Positions 1 to 9,154 of a DNA stretch of 36,012 nt are shown here, in pieces. This DNA comes from Gemmatimonadaceae bacterium (lineage in GTDB: Bacteria > Gemmatimonadota > Gemmatimonadetes > Gemmatimonadales > Gemmatimonadaceae): contig JAICJQ010000022.1 of the NCBI GenBank assembly GCA_025928335.1, positions 1-36,012 on the forward strand, in the 5' to 3' direction. Each line of letters starts with the position of its first letter. Position 1 is the stretch's first letter. The position numbers were made by a program, and so were the translations under genes. The notes below the pieces were generated by a model. That model made no database searches and was not told the DNA's origin. It saw nothing but the letters and a program-made list of their open reading frames with translations.

Positions 1-390
1 GGGAAGCACGCCTTCCAGGCGATAGCCGACGCTGACGTACACCTTGCGCAACGCCGGCGACCAAAGAAAAACGATCCCGTTGTTGCGATCGCGTTTGCCG
101 ACACCCCACCGTCGATGGAGCAGCAACGCCGCGTCGCTCGGCTCGAGTCCGTCGAGGGAATCGATGACGACGACCGCCATCTCGTCGGAGGTGGTGCGCT
201 CGAGGGCGAAGATCGTGCTGTCGATCCGTCGCACCGTTTCCGGCGATAGATGGTGCGCCGGATCGGACACCCAGCCGTGTGTCGTCTGCGTCGGATTCGG
301 CACCCAGCGAAGACGATCGGTCCGGGCCGGCGCCGACTGGTGCGGAGTCGCGCCGAGGAGAAAGGCGGCGAGCAGCGAGATGGAGATCAT
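1..390 (-). CDS. TPM-domain secreted protein, 3' end cut by window
   Basis: Reading the minus strand from ATG at 390 gives an open frame that continues off the left edge (130 codons seen). It starts with a short signal peptide (MISISLLAAFLLGATPHQSA) followed by a TPM-type fold: the segment WVSDPAHHLSPETVRRIDS, then an alpha/beta core with EMAVVVIDSLDG and the stretch GVGKRDRNNGIVFLWS, typical of the TPM (DUF477, YgcG-like) family. Such proteins are exported and often membrane anchored; some plant and bacterial members have phosphatase activity or serve as assembly factors, but no substrate can be read here. The C-terminal half, including any anchor helix, lies outside the window. It is divergent from the S9 peptidase gene, with 97 bases between the two starts. 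No strong ribosome binding site is visible. Confidence 0.8.
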   Translation of the reverse strand, partial: MISISLLAAFLLGATPHQSAPARTDRLRWVPNPTQTTHGWVSDPAHHLSPETVRRIDSTIFALERTTSDEMAVVVIDSLDGLEPSDAALLLHRRWGVGKRDRNNGIVFLWSPALRKVYVSVGYRLEGVLP

Positions 391-487
391 GCCGCGAGGC
401 TGGTCGGCGGGTGAAAGTCCGATGAAATCTACCGCCTTCGCGACGGCGGTAATTGAACCTTGGCGGCGCCCGACGTAGCGTTGCGGA

Positions 488-2635
488 ATGCACCCATCCC
501 GATTACTCGCGCTTCCCGCGCTGACACTGGTCGCCGGCACCGCCGCGCCGCAGGCGCCCAAGCCCCGATCATCGACGCCGTTGACGATCGATCAGCTCAT
601 TCAGATCAAGCACCCGTCGGGGCACCAGTGGACACCGGACGGCAGCCACGTCTGGTTCACCTACGACGACGGAGGCGTCAATAACGTGTGGGCCGCTCCG
701 GCCGATGGAAGCAGTCCGCCCGTCGCCTTGACGACGTATCCGGACGGGCAAAGCGGTGCCGGCGGTTTCTGGAGCCGAGATGGGCAGACCTTCTTCTTTC
801 CACGCAACGGCGGCCTGCTTGCCGTTTCCGTGAAAGGTGGCGCGCCGCACGGCGCGTGGGCGTCGGCCGCGCGCGGTCGCGGCTTTTCGCTCTCGCCCGA
901 CGGCGAGCGCGTGGCCTTCGTCGCGAACGCCGCAAGCGGGTTCGATCTGATCGTCCACACCATCGCGTCGAACACCGATAAAACGCTCGCGCACTCGGAC
1001 AGCGTCATGGGAACGCCGGCCTGGTCGCCTGACGGCGTGAACATCACGTACACGGTGGGCGGCGCTGGCGGGGGTCCGATTCAACACTACGCGTCGCCGC
1101 CGGAGATCGGGCCGAAGTTGATTTTCGTCGCGACCGAGGGTGGGCGAGGCGGCCGCGGCGGCACGACGTTCACGGTGTCGGCGGCCGGCAGCACGCCAGT
1201 GCAGCTCGCCGGTTCAGCAGGAGGCGGCTTTGGTCGGGGCGGCGCGCGCATCGATGCCACGCACACGCTCGTCACGCGAACCTCGAACAATGGGCTGACG
1301 CGCACCACCGAATCCGTCGATGCCGGCGGCGGTCCGCCCGTCATTCTTCACGTGGACACGGCCGTCAAGTTTTTCAGTTCTGTCAATACCACGAACAACG
1401 CCGTCTCGCCCGACCACCGCTGGTTGCTGTACACGAGCGACGTTACGGGCTGGGATCAGATCTACGTTGTGTCGACGACTGGCGGTATGCCCGTCCAGCT
1501 CACGAAAGCGCCAGCCGAGCATTGGCGCGCGGTCTGGTCGCACGACAGCAAGCATATTGCGTGGGACGCGAATACCGCCGCCAAACCCGGCACGCGCCAG
1601 ATCGAGGTCGCGACCATCGGCGAGGATCCCGCGAACGCGACAATCGTCACCGTCACTTCGGGCCGTGGAACCAACACCGCGCCGCAATGGTCGCCCGACG
1701 ACAAGCGTCTGCTCTTTCAGCACACCGACTACCAGAACTCCGCCGACCTCTACGTCGCCGACGCCGTGGCGAACGCCAAGGTGACTCGCCTGACCTCGTC
1801 GATGCCGTTGAGCATCGACAAGTCCCAGCTCGTCGCGCCGCAGCTCATCCACTATGCGGGGCCGGACGGCAAGCAGGTCCCGGCCTGGCTGTTCGTCCCG
1901 AAGAACCTCGATCGCGCCAGGAAGCACGCGGCGGTCGTGTGGATCCACCCCGATGGCGTGAACCAGAATTACGATGGTTGGCACACCGATCGCAACGAGG
2001 CCGTGTATTACGAGTTTCATCAATACTTACTCCAGCAGGGTTACGTCGTCATCGCCCCCGACTATCGCGGCAGCATCGGCTACGGCCGCGATTGGCGCAA
2101 CGACGTCTACATGGATGTCGGCGGGAACGACGCGAAAGACGCACGCATGGCCGCGAGGTATCTCAAATCACTCGGCTACGTCGACGCCGATCGCATCGGC
2201 GTCTGGGGGTTGAGCTACGGCGGCTTCTTCACGCTCCTCGCGATCACGCAGGAGCCGACGTGGTTCCGCGCGGCAGTCGACGTCGCGGGCGTCGCCGATT
2301 ACGCCCTCTACTACGACGATCCGTACCACGGCGGTTGGACCACAAGCCGCATCGGCACGCCGCAAGAACATCCCGAGGTCTACGCCAAAGCGGCGCCGAT
2401 GTCACACGTCGATCGAATCCAGCATCCGCTCCTGATCCTACACGGCACGGCGGACGTCAACGTGCCGTTTATTCACTCGGTCTTGCTGATGGACCATTTG
2501 CTCAAAGCGGGGAAGGGCGATCTCGCGAGCTTCATGGTCTATCCGGGCGAGTATCACTACTTCGACCGGAGCTTCGTCGTGCGCGACGCCTGGCAGCGCG
2601 TAGACGCGTTCTTCAAGCAGAATCTGCGGCCGTAG
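488..2635 (+). CDS. Secreted S9 family (prolyl oligopeptidase/DPP-IV type) serine peptidase
   Basis: This 715-residue protein has an N-terminal export signal (about residues 1-20), a TolB/WD40-like beta-propeller (about 35-430) with repeated SPDG/SxDG blades, and a C-terminal alpha/beta-hydrolase domain. The nucleophile elbow GLSYGG places the catalytic serine near residue 576; the acid is in HGTADVNVP (Asp about 656) and the histidine in GEYHYF (His about 690), the Ser-Asp-His order of family S9. Members cleave short peptides, often after proline, in the periplasm or outside the cell. A glycine/arginine-rich loop (GGRGGRGG, about 220) interrupts the propeller. The stop lies 29 bases from the convergent stop of the beta-lactamase fusion. 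Substrate specificity is not predictable. Confidence 0.93.
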   Translation: MHPSRLLALPALTLVAGTAAPQAPKPRSSTPLTIDQLIQIKHPSGHQWTPDGSHVWFTYDDGGVNNVWAAPADGSSPPVALTTYPDGQSGAGGFWSRDGQTFFFPRNGGLLAVSVKGGAPHGAWASAARGRGFSLSPDGERVAFVANAASGFDLIVHTIASNTDKTLAHSDSVMGTPAWSPDGVNITYTVGGAGGGPIQHYASPPEIGPKLIFVATEGGRGGRGGTTFTVSAAGSTPVQLAGSAGGGFGRGGARIDATHTLVTRTSNNGLTRTTESVDAGGGPPVILHVDTAVKFFSSVNTTNNAVSPDHRWLLYTSDVTGWDQIYVVSTTGGMPVQLTKAPAEHWRAVWSHDSKHIAWDANTAAKPGTRQIEVATIGEDPANATIVTVTSGRGTNTAPQWSPDDKRLLFQHTDYQNSADLYVADAVANAKVTRLTSSMPLSIDKSQLVAPQLIHYAGPDGKQVPAWLFVPKNLDRARKHAAVVWIHPDGVNQNYDGWHTDRNEAVYYEFHQYLLQQGYVVIAPDYRGSIGYGRDWRNDVYMDVGGNDAKDARMAARYLKSLGYVDADRIGVWGLSYGGFFTLLAITQEPTWFRAAVDVAGVADYALYYDDPYHGGWTTSRIGTPQEHPEVYAKAAPMSHVDRIQHPLLILHGTADVNVPFIHSVLLMDHLLKAGKGDLASFMVYPGEYHYFDRSFVVRDAWQRVDAFFKQNLRP

Positions 2636-2664
2636 GGGGCGGCGGGCGACGGGCGCCGAGTCGC

Positions 2665-5600
2665 CTATCGACACCCCGTCATCTTGAACGCGCCGATCTT
2701 CGTCGAATAGCTCGTCGCGTCTTTCTTGAAGTAGTCCCCGACGTACCACACCGTGCAGTCGTCGACCGGATCGAGCGCGGTCGTGGTATAGTCCTCCCAT
2801 CGCAATGTGTTCGTCTGCGCGCCCTCGCCCTCGGCCAGAACCGTCTCGGCGAACGTGAGCTGGCCGAGGGGATCGTTCGGCTGTCTGCCGGAGAAGCGCT
2901 GGCCGGCGAAGTGCGTCGGACCGCCGAATGAGTATCCGATGCCGATGTTGCCGAACTTGTCGATCGTGCCGCTGGCCATCCATCGATAATTGCCGTCGCC
3001 GAGGTACGTGCCCTGTTGATACAACAACACCGAGCGGCTCTTCTCGTTCACTCGAAACTCGTACCAGCGCACGCCGCCACCGCCGGCAGCCGTCGCGATC
3101 GAGTGCGTGGCCAGGATCGACTCGTGGTTGCCGAGTCGGCGGTAGACGAGTCGCGACATGATCTTGTCGCCCTGCGAGTCGAGGCGGCGTTCAACCCCAG
3201 GTTGCGGCACGCAGTTCGTCAGCTGTCCACCGCAGAGATACGAATACGGTGCGACCTTGATCGCCGTCGGTCCGTCGATCTTCGTCTTCGACGGATCTTT
3301 CCAGTCGACGTGAAACTGCCAGACATTGACCACGCTGTCCGCCAACAGCGTATCGAGCTGCCGGCCTCCGCCTGCGATCATGATGTTCGGCGCGCCTCTC
3401 GGTGGCAGCGTCTTTCCGTCGATGTCCGCGTTGTTGAAGAAATTCACATTCTCGACGATGACGCACTGCTCGGTCGCCGGTTTGCCGGCGAGCATCGCGA
3501 CACGATCGGCAACGCACGCGTGCTTCTGTGTGGCCACCGTCGGCGAAATGCGATTGTCGCTCGTGCTCGTCGGGATGTAGTAGCCATCGGGCCAGATCGC
3601 CGGCCGCGGATAATCCGGAAAGTACGGCCGCAGGAATTCGTAGCGGTAGTACGAGCCGAGTGGGTCCGAGGACGTACTCACCGCGTAGCACATCGAGTAC
3701 GGACCCACGGGACCCGCGGGTGTTCCTGCTCCACGTCCGCCGCGACCACGTCCACCGCGTCCGGCGGTGTCGGCTGGATTCGGTGGCGGAGGCGGTGGCG
3801 GTACGGACATCGTCTCCGCGTTGCCTGGCTGCCCGGACACACCGATCACGCTCGCCCGCGCCCCGTCCGCGGGGCTGAAGGGCTCGGGCTGGTCGGGTCG
3901 CTCCGGCCCGCGTGAGAATAGCGGGAGCACGATGAGCCAGCGATCCGCGAGCTGATCGTACCGGACGACGACGTCGCCCGAGTTTCGTGCTTCGCAGTTG
4001 CCCGTGAAGTTCTTGAAGACATTATTGGCCGGAACAGGTCCGAACAACACTTTCCCTGTCGTGTCGTACTGGGTGCCCTTCTTCGTGAAGATCGCGATGC
4101 CGCGACCGTTCACGATTTGCATGATGTGATTCGGGCCGACCGCCAGCGCGTTGTCCGACGGATTTCCCCCACGGCCAGTTCCGTTCGGCCCCTCGAAGCC
4201 AACGCCGAGTCCATCGAAGCTCGCGGCCAACCTGGCGGCCGGTTTCGTACCCGGTGCCATTTGTTCGACGCCGGCGCCGGTCCGAGACACCGCGATGCGA
4301 ATCGGCGCGTTCGATCGACCTTCGTCTTCCTCGTGATCTGGATTCGCCGCGTCGGCGTCGTTCTCGTGCGGAGGCGAAAGCGTCGACAGTGGCTTGGACG
4401 CGTCCGCCGCGACAGCAGCGTTTGTCGTAGCGCGTCCGAAAACCGGCCCTTGAGCGTGATGGACCGAGCTGGTTTCGCGGATATCCGGCCACCAACCATC
4501 CTGAAGTTCTGTGCGCAGACGCCACGGTGGCGTCAGGTCCTGCCCCGCATCGTTGATCGAAAGCGCCGCGAGGTCCACGATGTCCGCGCGCACATCGTGG
4601 AGAATGGCGACGGGTGCCACACTGCCCGACGCGCGCCCATAGACCCAGTTTGTGAGCACGATGACGAACAGATCGCGCTCGGGATCGATCCACATCGAGG
4701 TGCCGGTGAAGCCGGTGTGGCCAAAGGCGCGCGGCGAGAGATACTGTCCGCAACTCCCGTCACCCGGACAGGTCTGCCATCCGAGCCCGCGCCATCCTGG
4801 ACCCGGCCGCGTGAATTCTCGCGCGGTGTTCTCCGAGAACGGCTTGGTTCTCCGCGTGGGGCCGGTGTCGAGCATGGCTTGGGCAAAGACGGCCAAGTCG
4901 CTTGCGGTGGAGAACAATCCCGCGTGGCCCGCCACACCGCCCAGCGCACGGGCGTTGCCGTCATGCACCTCGCCGCGCGAATCGTTCCCGGTGGTCGGAG
5001 CGACGCGCGCTCTGAGCGCCGGCGGTGGCCGAAACATCGTCGATCGCATACCGAGCGGTCGGTACACCGTTCGCTGAACGAATTCATCGAGCGGCTCGCC
5101 CGTGATCCGCTCGATGACGAAGCCAAGCACGTCGGGTCCGAGGTCGGAGTATTCGGTCACCGAGCCCGGAGCGCGCTCGAGGCTTGTTGCCAACACCGCT
5201 CTCCGCGCTCCACCCGGTCCGTCTTTGTGCGGAAGGTCGCGACCAGATGGCAATCCGGATCGATGCGTCAGCAACTCGCGAATCGTGACGTCGCTCTTTT
5301 CGCCGCCGCTGAATGCCGGCAGATAGTGCGAGACGCGTTCGTCGAGCTTCAGCCTTCCGCGATCGACCAGGACCATTGCGGCGGCAGTGGTCGCGACAAC
5401 CTTCGTCAGCGACGCGACGTCGTACATGGTTCGCTCGGCGTTCACGGCGTTTCCCAGTCGCCAGTCGAGCGTGCCGTACCCGCGCTCCCAAACGATGGCG
5501 CCGTGCCTTGCGACAATCACGGCCGCGCCGGGGAAACCACCAGCGGTGATACCTCGTCGGACGGCTTCGTCGATGCCCGCCAGTCGCGACGAGGACATGC

Positions 5601-5748
5601 CGACCGACTCCGGCGCCACGTGGGGCAGGGGTGAGCCGCTCTCAGAGGATGGCCGCCGTGCGACCTTGGCCGAGTTCGGCGGCGCAACGGCTGCGCCGAG
5701 CAAAGCACCGGCGAAAGCCAACGGCTGAAAAACGCGAAGCATGGACAT
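2665..5748 (-). CDS. Secreted beta-lactamase-fold serine hydrolase fused to a large unknown domain
   Basis: The 1027-residue frame is continuous. Residues about 1-22 are a signal peptide. Residues about 45-400 form a class C beta-lactamase/penicillin-binding-like esterase domain: SLTK at 113-116 supplies the Ser/Lys pair, YSD at 200-202 is the YxN-equivalent (Asp replaces Asn), and HTG at 344-346 is the KTG-equivalent. Such domains hydrolyse esters, D-amino-acid peptides or lactams. After a low-complexity acidic linker (about 440-470), residues about 485-1027 form a second module that begins FDGLGVGFEGPNG and has a PPPPPPP then Gly/Arg-rich insert near 660. I do not recognise it; it resembles exported proteins of unknown function. 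The gene follows the YdeI-like gene by 18 bases on the same strand, so co-transcription is likely. ATGs at 5748 and 5742 are both possible starts. Confidence 0.85.
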   Translation of the reverse strand: MSMLRVFQPLAFAGALLGAAVAPPNSAKVARRPSSESGSPLPHVAPESVGMSSSRLAGIDEAVRRGITAGGFPGAAVIVARHGAIVWERGYGTLDWRLGNAVNAERTMYDVASLTKVVATTAAAMVLVDRGRLKLDERVSHYLPAFSGGEKSDVTIRELLTHRSGLPSGRDLPHKDGPGGARRAVLATSLERAPGSVTEYSDLGPDVLGFVIERITGEPLDEFVQRTVYRPLGMRSTMFRPPPALRARVAPTTGNDSRGEVHDGNARALGGVAGHAGLFSTASDLAVFAQAMLDTGPTRRTKPFSENTAREFTRPGPGWRGLGWQTCPGDGSCGQYLSPRAFGHTGFTGTSMWIDPERDLFVIVLTNWVYGRASGSVAPVAILHDVRADIVDLAALSINDAGQDLTPPWRLRTELQDGWWPDIRETSSVHHAQGPVFGRATTNAAVAADASKPLSTLSPPHENDADAANPDHEEDEGRSNAPIRIAVSRTGAGVEQMAPGTKPAARLAASFDGLGVGFEGPNGTGRGGNPSDNALAVGPNHIMQIVNGRGIAIFTKKGTQYDTTGKVLFGPVPANNVFKNFTGNCEARNSGDVVVRYDQLADRWLIVLPLFSRGPERPDQPEPFSPADGARASVIGVSGQPGNAETMSVPPPPPPPNPADTAGRGGRGRGGRGAGTPAGPVGPYSMCYAVSTSSDPLGSYYRYEFLRPYFPDYPRPAIWPDGYYIPTSTSDNRISPTVATQKHACVADRVAMLAGKPATEQCVIVENVNFFNNADIDGKTLPPRGAPNIMIAGGGRQLDTLLADSVVNVWQFHVDWKDPSKTKIDGPTAIKVAPYSYLCGGQLTNCVPQPGVERRLDSQGDKIMSRLVYRRLGNHESILATHSIATAAGGGGVRWYEFRVNEKSRSVLLYQQGTYLGDGNYRWMASGTIDKFGNIGIGYSFGGPTHFAGQRFSGRQPNDPLGQLTFAETVLAEGEGAQTNTLRWEDYTTTALDPVDDCTVWYVGDYFKKDATSYSTKIGAFKMTGCR

Positions 5749-5766
5749 TAGACGACCAAGGCTCCG

Positions 5767-6387
5767 CTACGGCCGTGAAGCACGCCGCGCCTCCGGCACG
5801 ATCGTCTCGCCGCGGGCGAGCATCGCCACGAGCTCGGCGATCTTTCTCGCCCGGCCGGCCGGCGTCTTCATGTTGTTCGTCCGAAAGGCGAGCGCAAAGA
5901 GATTCATCTTGCCAAGCGTTTGAAACGTCTTGCGCGCCCGCGCGTTCGCCTCGATCGCGGCGCGCAAGTCGGCGGGGACCGTTTCGATCGTTGCGCTCCG
6001 CATCGGCGCGTACGCGGCGTCCCAGCGGCCGTCGGCTTTCGCCGAGTCAACGTGCTTCTGGCCATGCGGCGTCATCCGACCCTCTGCCGTCAGACGAGCG
6101 ACGTGGTCCCGGTTGACCTGGCTCCAAATGCTTTTCGGTCGTCGCGGCGTGAAGCGCTGGAGAAACGACCGGTCGTCAAATGGCTTCCGAATCGCGTCGA
6201 TCCAGCCCCAACACAGCGCGATCTCGAGCGCCTGTGCATGCGTCACCGTCGGCAGGCCCGAGTCTTTCTTGTAGATCCTGATCCAAATCTCCGACGCGCG
6301 AGCGTGATTCACGCTCAGCCACTTCTCGAACGCGGCCGCGGTGCGGAAGGGTTTGATTTTCTTCGGGTCCGGCGTGACCGGGGCCAT
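5767..6387 (-). CDS. YdeI/OmpD-associated family protein
   Basis: The 206-residue product has the layout of the YdeI-like family: an opening helix (FRTAAAFEKWLSVNHA), the segment EIWIRIYKK, the conserved ALEIALCWGWIDAIRK block, FLQRFTPRRPKSIWSQVN, and a C-terminal helical region with a terminal 'thymidylate-like' lysine/arginine-rich tail. The family is linked by annotation to bacteriocin or antibiotic tolerance, but its biochemistry is not established. The reading frame is open further upstream (to 6495), but ATG at 6387 is preferred: it has a GAGG ribosome site seven bases upstream, begins the conserved sequence, and avoids overlap with ggt. It sits between ggt (52 bases upstream) and the beta-lactamase fusion (18 bases downstream) in a likely three-gene transcript. 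Confidence 0.85.
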   Translation of the reverse strand: MAPVTPDPKKIKPFRTAAAFEKWLSVNHARASEIWIRIYKKDSGLPTVTHAQALEIALCWGWIDAIRKPFDDRSFLQRFTPRRPKSIWSQVNRDHVARLTAEGRMTPHGQKHVDSAKADGRWDAAYAPMRSATIETVPADLRAAIEANARARKTFQTLGKMNLFALAFRTNNMKTPAGRARKIAELVAMLARGETIVPEARRASRP

Positions 6388-6439
6388 CGAATCCTCGGAG
6401 TGACGACCAAAGCGAATTGAGGTTCTTCTGGGGTCCGCT

Positions 6440-8221
6440 TCAATACCCCACCGCGACTCCACCCGAACGCGGCTCGCCGACTCCCTCGAGGCCATTGCCC
6501 ACGCGCATGATCGAATTGGCCGTCGCCAACCCTCGAGTACCCAGGGCGTGGCCCATCGCCTTGAGAGAATCCTGAACGGCTACCGTAAGACCGTTCGGCT
6601 CGTAGTCGAGACGATCGGGCAACCCTTGATGATGAAGCCGTGGCGCATGCATCGCGTCGGACACGCTCATGTGGAACTCGATCACGTTCAGGATCACCTG
6701 CATCGTCGTCGTGATGATCGTCGGCCCACCCGCCGCGCCGGTGACGAGTAACAGCTTGCCCTGCGGGTCGAGCACGATCGTCGGCGACATCGCCGAGAGC
6801 ATGCGCTTGCCCGGCTGCACCGAGTTCACTTCGCCCTGAACGAGGCCGTACATGTTCGGCGTCCCCGGCTGTGCGGCGAAGTCGTCCATCTCGTTGTTCA
6901 TGAAGAACCCGCCGCCGCGAATCCAAACGCCGGAGCCGTAGCCGCCGTTCAGCGTCGTCGTCGTCGCCACCGCGTTGCCCGCGGCATCCACGACCGAGTA
7001 ATGCGTGGTGTTCATCTCCTCGCCTCGCCCGTTGAACACCGGCGTTACGGATGCATGGTGCGGGTCGATCTGCGCGGCCAGCTTCTTGGCGTACGCTTTG
7101 TCCGTGAGCTGATCGAGTGGAACCTTCACGAACGCGGGATCGCCCAGCTTCTCGTTGCGGTCGGTGAACGAGCGCCGCAGTGATTCGGCGATGAGGTGCG
7201 AGTACTCGGCGCTTCCCGGCGGCGGCAGCGGCGCGAAGTTCTCGAGAATGTTGAGCGTCTCGCTGATCGTGATCCCGCCCGACGACGACGGCGGCATGGT
7301 GAGCAGGGTGTAGCCGCGATAGGTCGATTGAATTGGAGTGCGCCAGACCGGCGCGTACCGGCGCAGATCTTCCTTCGTGATGATCCCACCACCGCGCTTT
7401 TCGTCGGCCACGAGCGAGTCGGCGATCGCGCCCTCGTAGAACGCCTTGGGCCCCTGCGCGGCGATCAGCTCGAGCGTGCGCGCGAGATCAGGCTGCACCA
7501 AGCGGGTGTCGGGCGCGAGCGCGCGTCCGCCCGGACAGAAGAGATCCTTCCCCTCGAACCGGGCGATGAGCTGGTTGCAGTTTCTTTCGCCAGACGCCCC
7601 GCGGCGGCCACCTCCGCCGCCTTCCGGTGCGAAGACGAAACCTTCTTTCGCCAGTCGGATCGCCGGCGCCATCACCCTGTCCAACGGCATGGTGCCGTAC
7701 TTCCGCAGCGCTTCGGCCATGCCTGCCACCGACCCAGGCACACCCGATGCGAGATAGCCGATGCGGCTCTTGTCGGTGAGCTTGCCGTTCTCGACGTACA
7801 TGTCGTGCGTCGCGGCGAGCGGCGCGATTTCTCGATAGTCGAGCGTCGCCACGCGTCCGTCGGCCATGCGGATCGTCATGAAGCCGCCACCGCCGATATT
7901 GCCGGCCGTCGGATACGTCACGGCGAGCGCGAAGCCGGTCGCCACCGCGGCGTCCACGGCGTTGCCGCCCGCTTTGAGAATCTCGACGCCGGCCTCGCTC
8001 GCGTCGCGCGACATGCTGACCACCATGCCGTGTTCGGCGAAGGTGCCGGGGATCCCCGGCTTGAATCGCCAGTCCGGCGGGAACGCCGACTGAATGACGG
8101 CGGCCGGACTCGCGGCGACGGCCGCAGCAGGCGGGGACGTCGTGCCCGAGCGATAGCAGGCCGCAAATCCCGCGGCGGCGATGCACGCGGCGGCGAGCGA
8201 AAGACGATGGGGATGGCTCAT
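6440..8221 (-). CDS. ggt: Gamma-glutamyltransferase (glutathione hydrolase)
   Basis: This 593-residue precursor of an N-terminal nucleophile hydrolase transfers or hydrolyses gamma-glutamyl groups of glutathione and related peptides in the periplasm. The N-terminus carries a signal ending GFAAC, possibly a lipobox. Family signatures are MVVSMSRDASEAGVEILKAG, GNAVDAAVA, GGGGFMT and, at the autoprocessing point, NTTHYSVVD, where Thr about 405 becomes the new N-terminus and catalytic nucleophile of the small subunit. PSSSGG and the terminal RSGGVAVGY motif are also present. The length matches the family. The open frame reaches 8266, but ATG at 8221 has AGGA six bases upstream and starts the signal peptide. 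It is the first gene of a minus-strand block with the YdeI-like and fusion genes, and divergent from the gene at 8396. Confidence 0.95.
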   Translation of the reverse strand: MSHPHRLSLAAACIAAAGFAACYRSGTTSPPAAAVAASPAAVIQSAFPPDWRFKPGIPGTFAEHGMVVSMSRDASEAGVEILKAGGNAVDAAVATGFALAVTYPTAGNIGGGGFMTIRMADGRVATLDYREIAPLAATHDMYVENGKLTDKSRIGYLASGVPGSVAGMAEALRKYGTMPLDRVMAPAIRLAKEGFVFAPEGGGGGRRGASGERNCNQLIARFEGKDLFCPGGRALAPDTRLVQPDLARTLELIAAQGPKAFYEGAIADSLVADEKRGGGIITKEDLRRYAPVWRTPIQSTYRGYTLLTMPPSSSGGITISETLNILENFAPLPPPGSAEYSHLIAESLRRSFTDRNEKLGDPAFVKVPLDQLTDKAYAKKLAAQIDPHHASVTPVFNGRGEEMNTTHYSVVDAAGNAVATTTTLNGGYGSGVWIRGGGFFMNNEMDDFAAQPGTPNMYGLVQGEVNSVQPGKRMLSAMSPTIVLDPQGKLLLVTGAAGGPTIITTTMQVILNVIEFHMSVSDAMHAPRLHHQGLPDRLDYEPNGLTVAVQDSLKAMGHALGTRGLATANSIMRVGNGLEGVGEPRSGGVAVGY

Positions 8222-8395
8222 TCGTTCATCCTGACACGTCGAGCGCCACGTGTCCAGCCTCGCCAACGCCAGTTGTGAAATGAATCACCAATCTGGCGCC
8301 TGTTTCTTGCTGGCGAACCGGCCAACCAACCCTTGTTCGCTCCCGCGGGCCTCTCCTGAAGCGCGCGGCCATAAGGGCATACCCGGAGGGATCGT

Positions 8396-8800
8396 ATGAA
8401 GCTGCATCTCGGAAAGGTTGTGCTCACAACGATAACGGCGGCGATGGTTGCACTGGCGCCAACCACGTCGATAGCGCAAGGGATGCCGGCCGGCATCAAG
8501 ATCGACACGACGAGCTTGGGCCCCACGCTCGCGACAGCGGCGGGGATGACGCTGTACACCTACGGCAGCGACACCGTCGCGGGGAAGTCGGTATGTAACG
8601 GCCGATGCGCGACGACCTGGCCCGCGGTTGCGGCAGCAGCCGACGCCCAGCCGATGGGCGATTGGACGATCATCACGCGCGACGACGGCAGCAAGCAGTG
8701 GGCGTACAAGGGCCACCCGCTCTACACATTCATGAACGACGCGAAGGCGGGCGACGTCATGGGCAACGGCCGCGGCAAATGGACGGCGGCAAAGCCCTGA
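8396..8800 (+). CDS. Secreted COG4315/Lipoprotein_15-type protein
   Basis: This 134-residue exported protein has a signal peptide (about 1-25, ending TSIAQG) and two copies of the short repeat typical of COG4315 (Yx(F/W/Y)xxD-like) proteins: GMTLYTYGSDTVAGKSVCNG with CATTWPAV, then GHPLYTFMNDAKAGDVMGNG. The two cysteines in SVCNGRCATTW are the usual conserved pair. The function of the family is unknown; members are abundant periplasmic or surface proteins. GGAGGG about five bases upstream of the ATG is a strong ribosome site and decides the start. It is monocistronic, with a clear terminator after the stop. Confidence 0.88.
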   Translation: MKLHLGKVVLTTITAAMVALAPTTSIAQGMPAGIKIDTTSLGPTLATAAGMTLYTYGSDTVAGKSVCNGRCATTWPAVAAAADAQPMGDWTIITRDDGSKQWAYKGHPLYTFMNDAKAGDVMGNGRGKWTAAKP

Positions 8801-8838
8801 GTGGTTCAGCGCGCGACGCGCACGAATGAGAAGTTCTC

Positions 8839-8876
8839 GACGGCCCCTCATGAGCAAACGCTCATGAGGGGCCGTC
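8839..8876 (+). terminator. Strong stem-loop terminator after the COG4315 gene
   Basis: A perfect 16-bp stem (8839-8854 pairs with 8861-8876) closes a six-base loop (CAAACG). It is GC-rich at the base and followed by a short TTTA, so the T-tract is weak. Its place 38 bases after a stop codon fits intrinsic termination. Confidence 0.75.
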
Positions 8877-8980
8877 TTTACGCGTTCCAGAAAGCCGCGC
8901 TGGCCACTCTCATCGTCGAGCAGTCCCCCCCCGCCACAGCTCTAGCAGAGCTCCAGGCCGGGTTCCGAAAGCCCCCTGCC

Positions 8981-9154
8981 CGTTTCGCGGACCCGCCTTG
9001 GGTCGTCCAAACGACGCGATCATTGCGGGCGCCGGAGTTCCCGAGGCATCGCGTCGCATGGCAACGCACCGTCGCGCTGACCGTTCGACAGACAATGGCT
9101 TCGCACCGCCCCGGTTTGATGTATTGGTAGCGAAGCATTACGGCACGGGATGCC
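8981..9154 (+). repeat. Conserved upstream block, copy A
   Basis: The 174 bases before the first TPR-TonB gene are clearly related to the 175 bases (11466-11640) before the second copy. Shared stretches include CGTTTCGCGG, ACGACGCGATCATTGCG, CCCGAGGCATCGCGTC, GCGCTGACC, TTCGACAGACA and GATGTATTG, in the same order and spacing. The block was therefore duplicated with the gene and probably holds its promoter. I cannot place the -35 and -10 with confidence. Bases 8877-8980 hold nothing I recognise. Confidence 0.75.

Noticed and set aside
1522-2931. Long plus-strand frame across the S9 peptidase end
   Set aside because: It is an Arg-rich shadow of the peptidase in another frame, a common effect of high GC.
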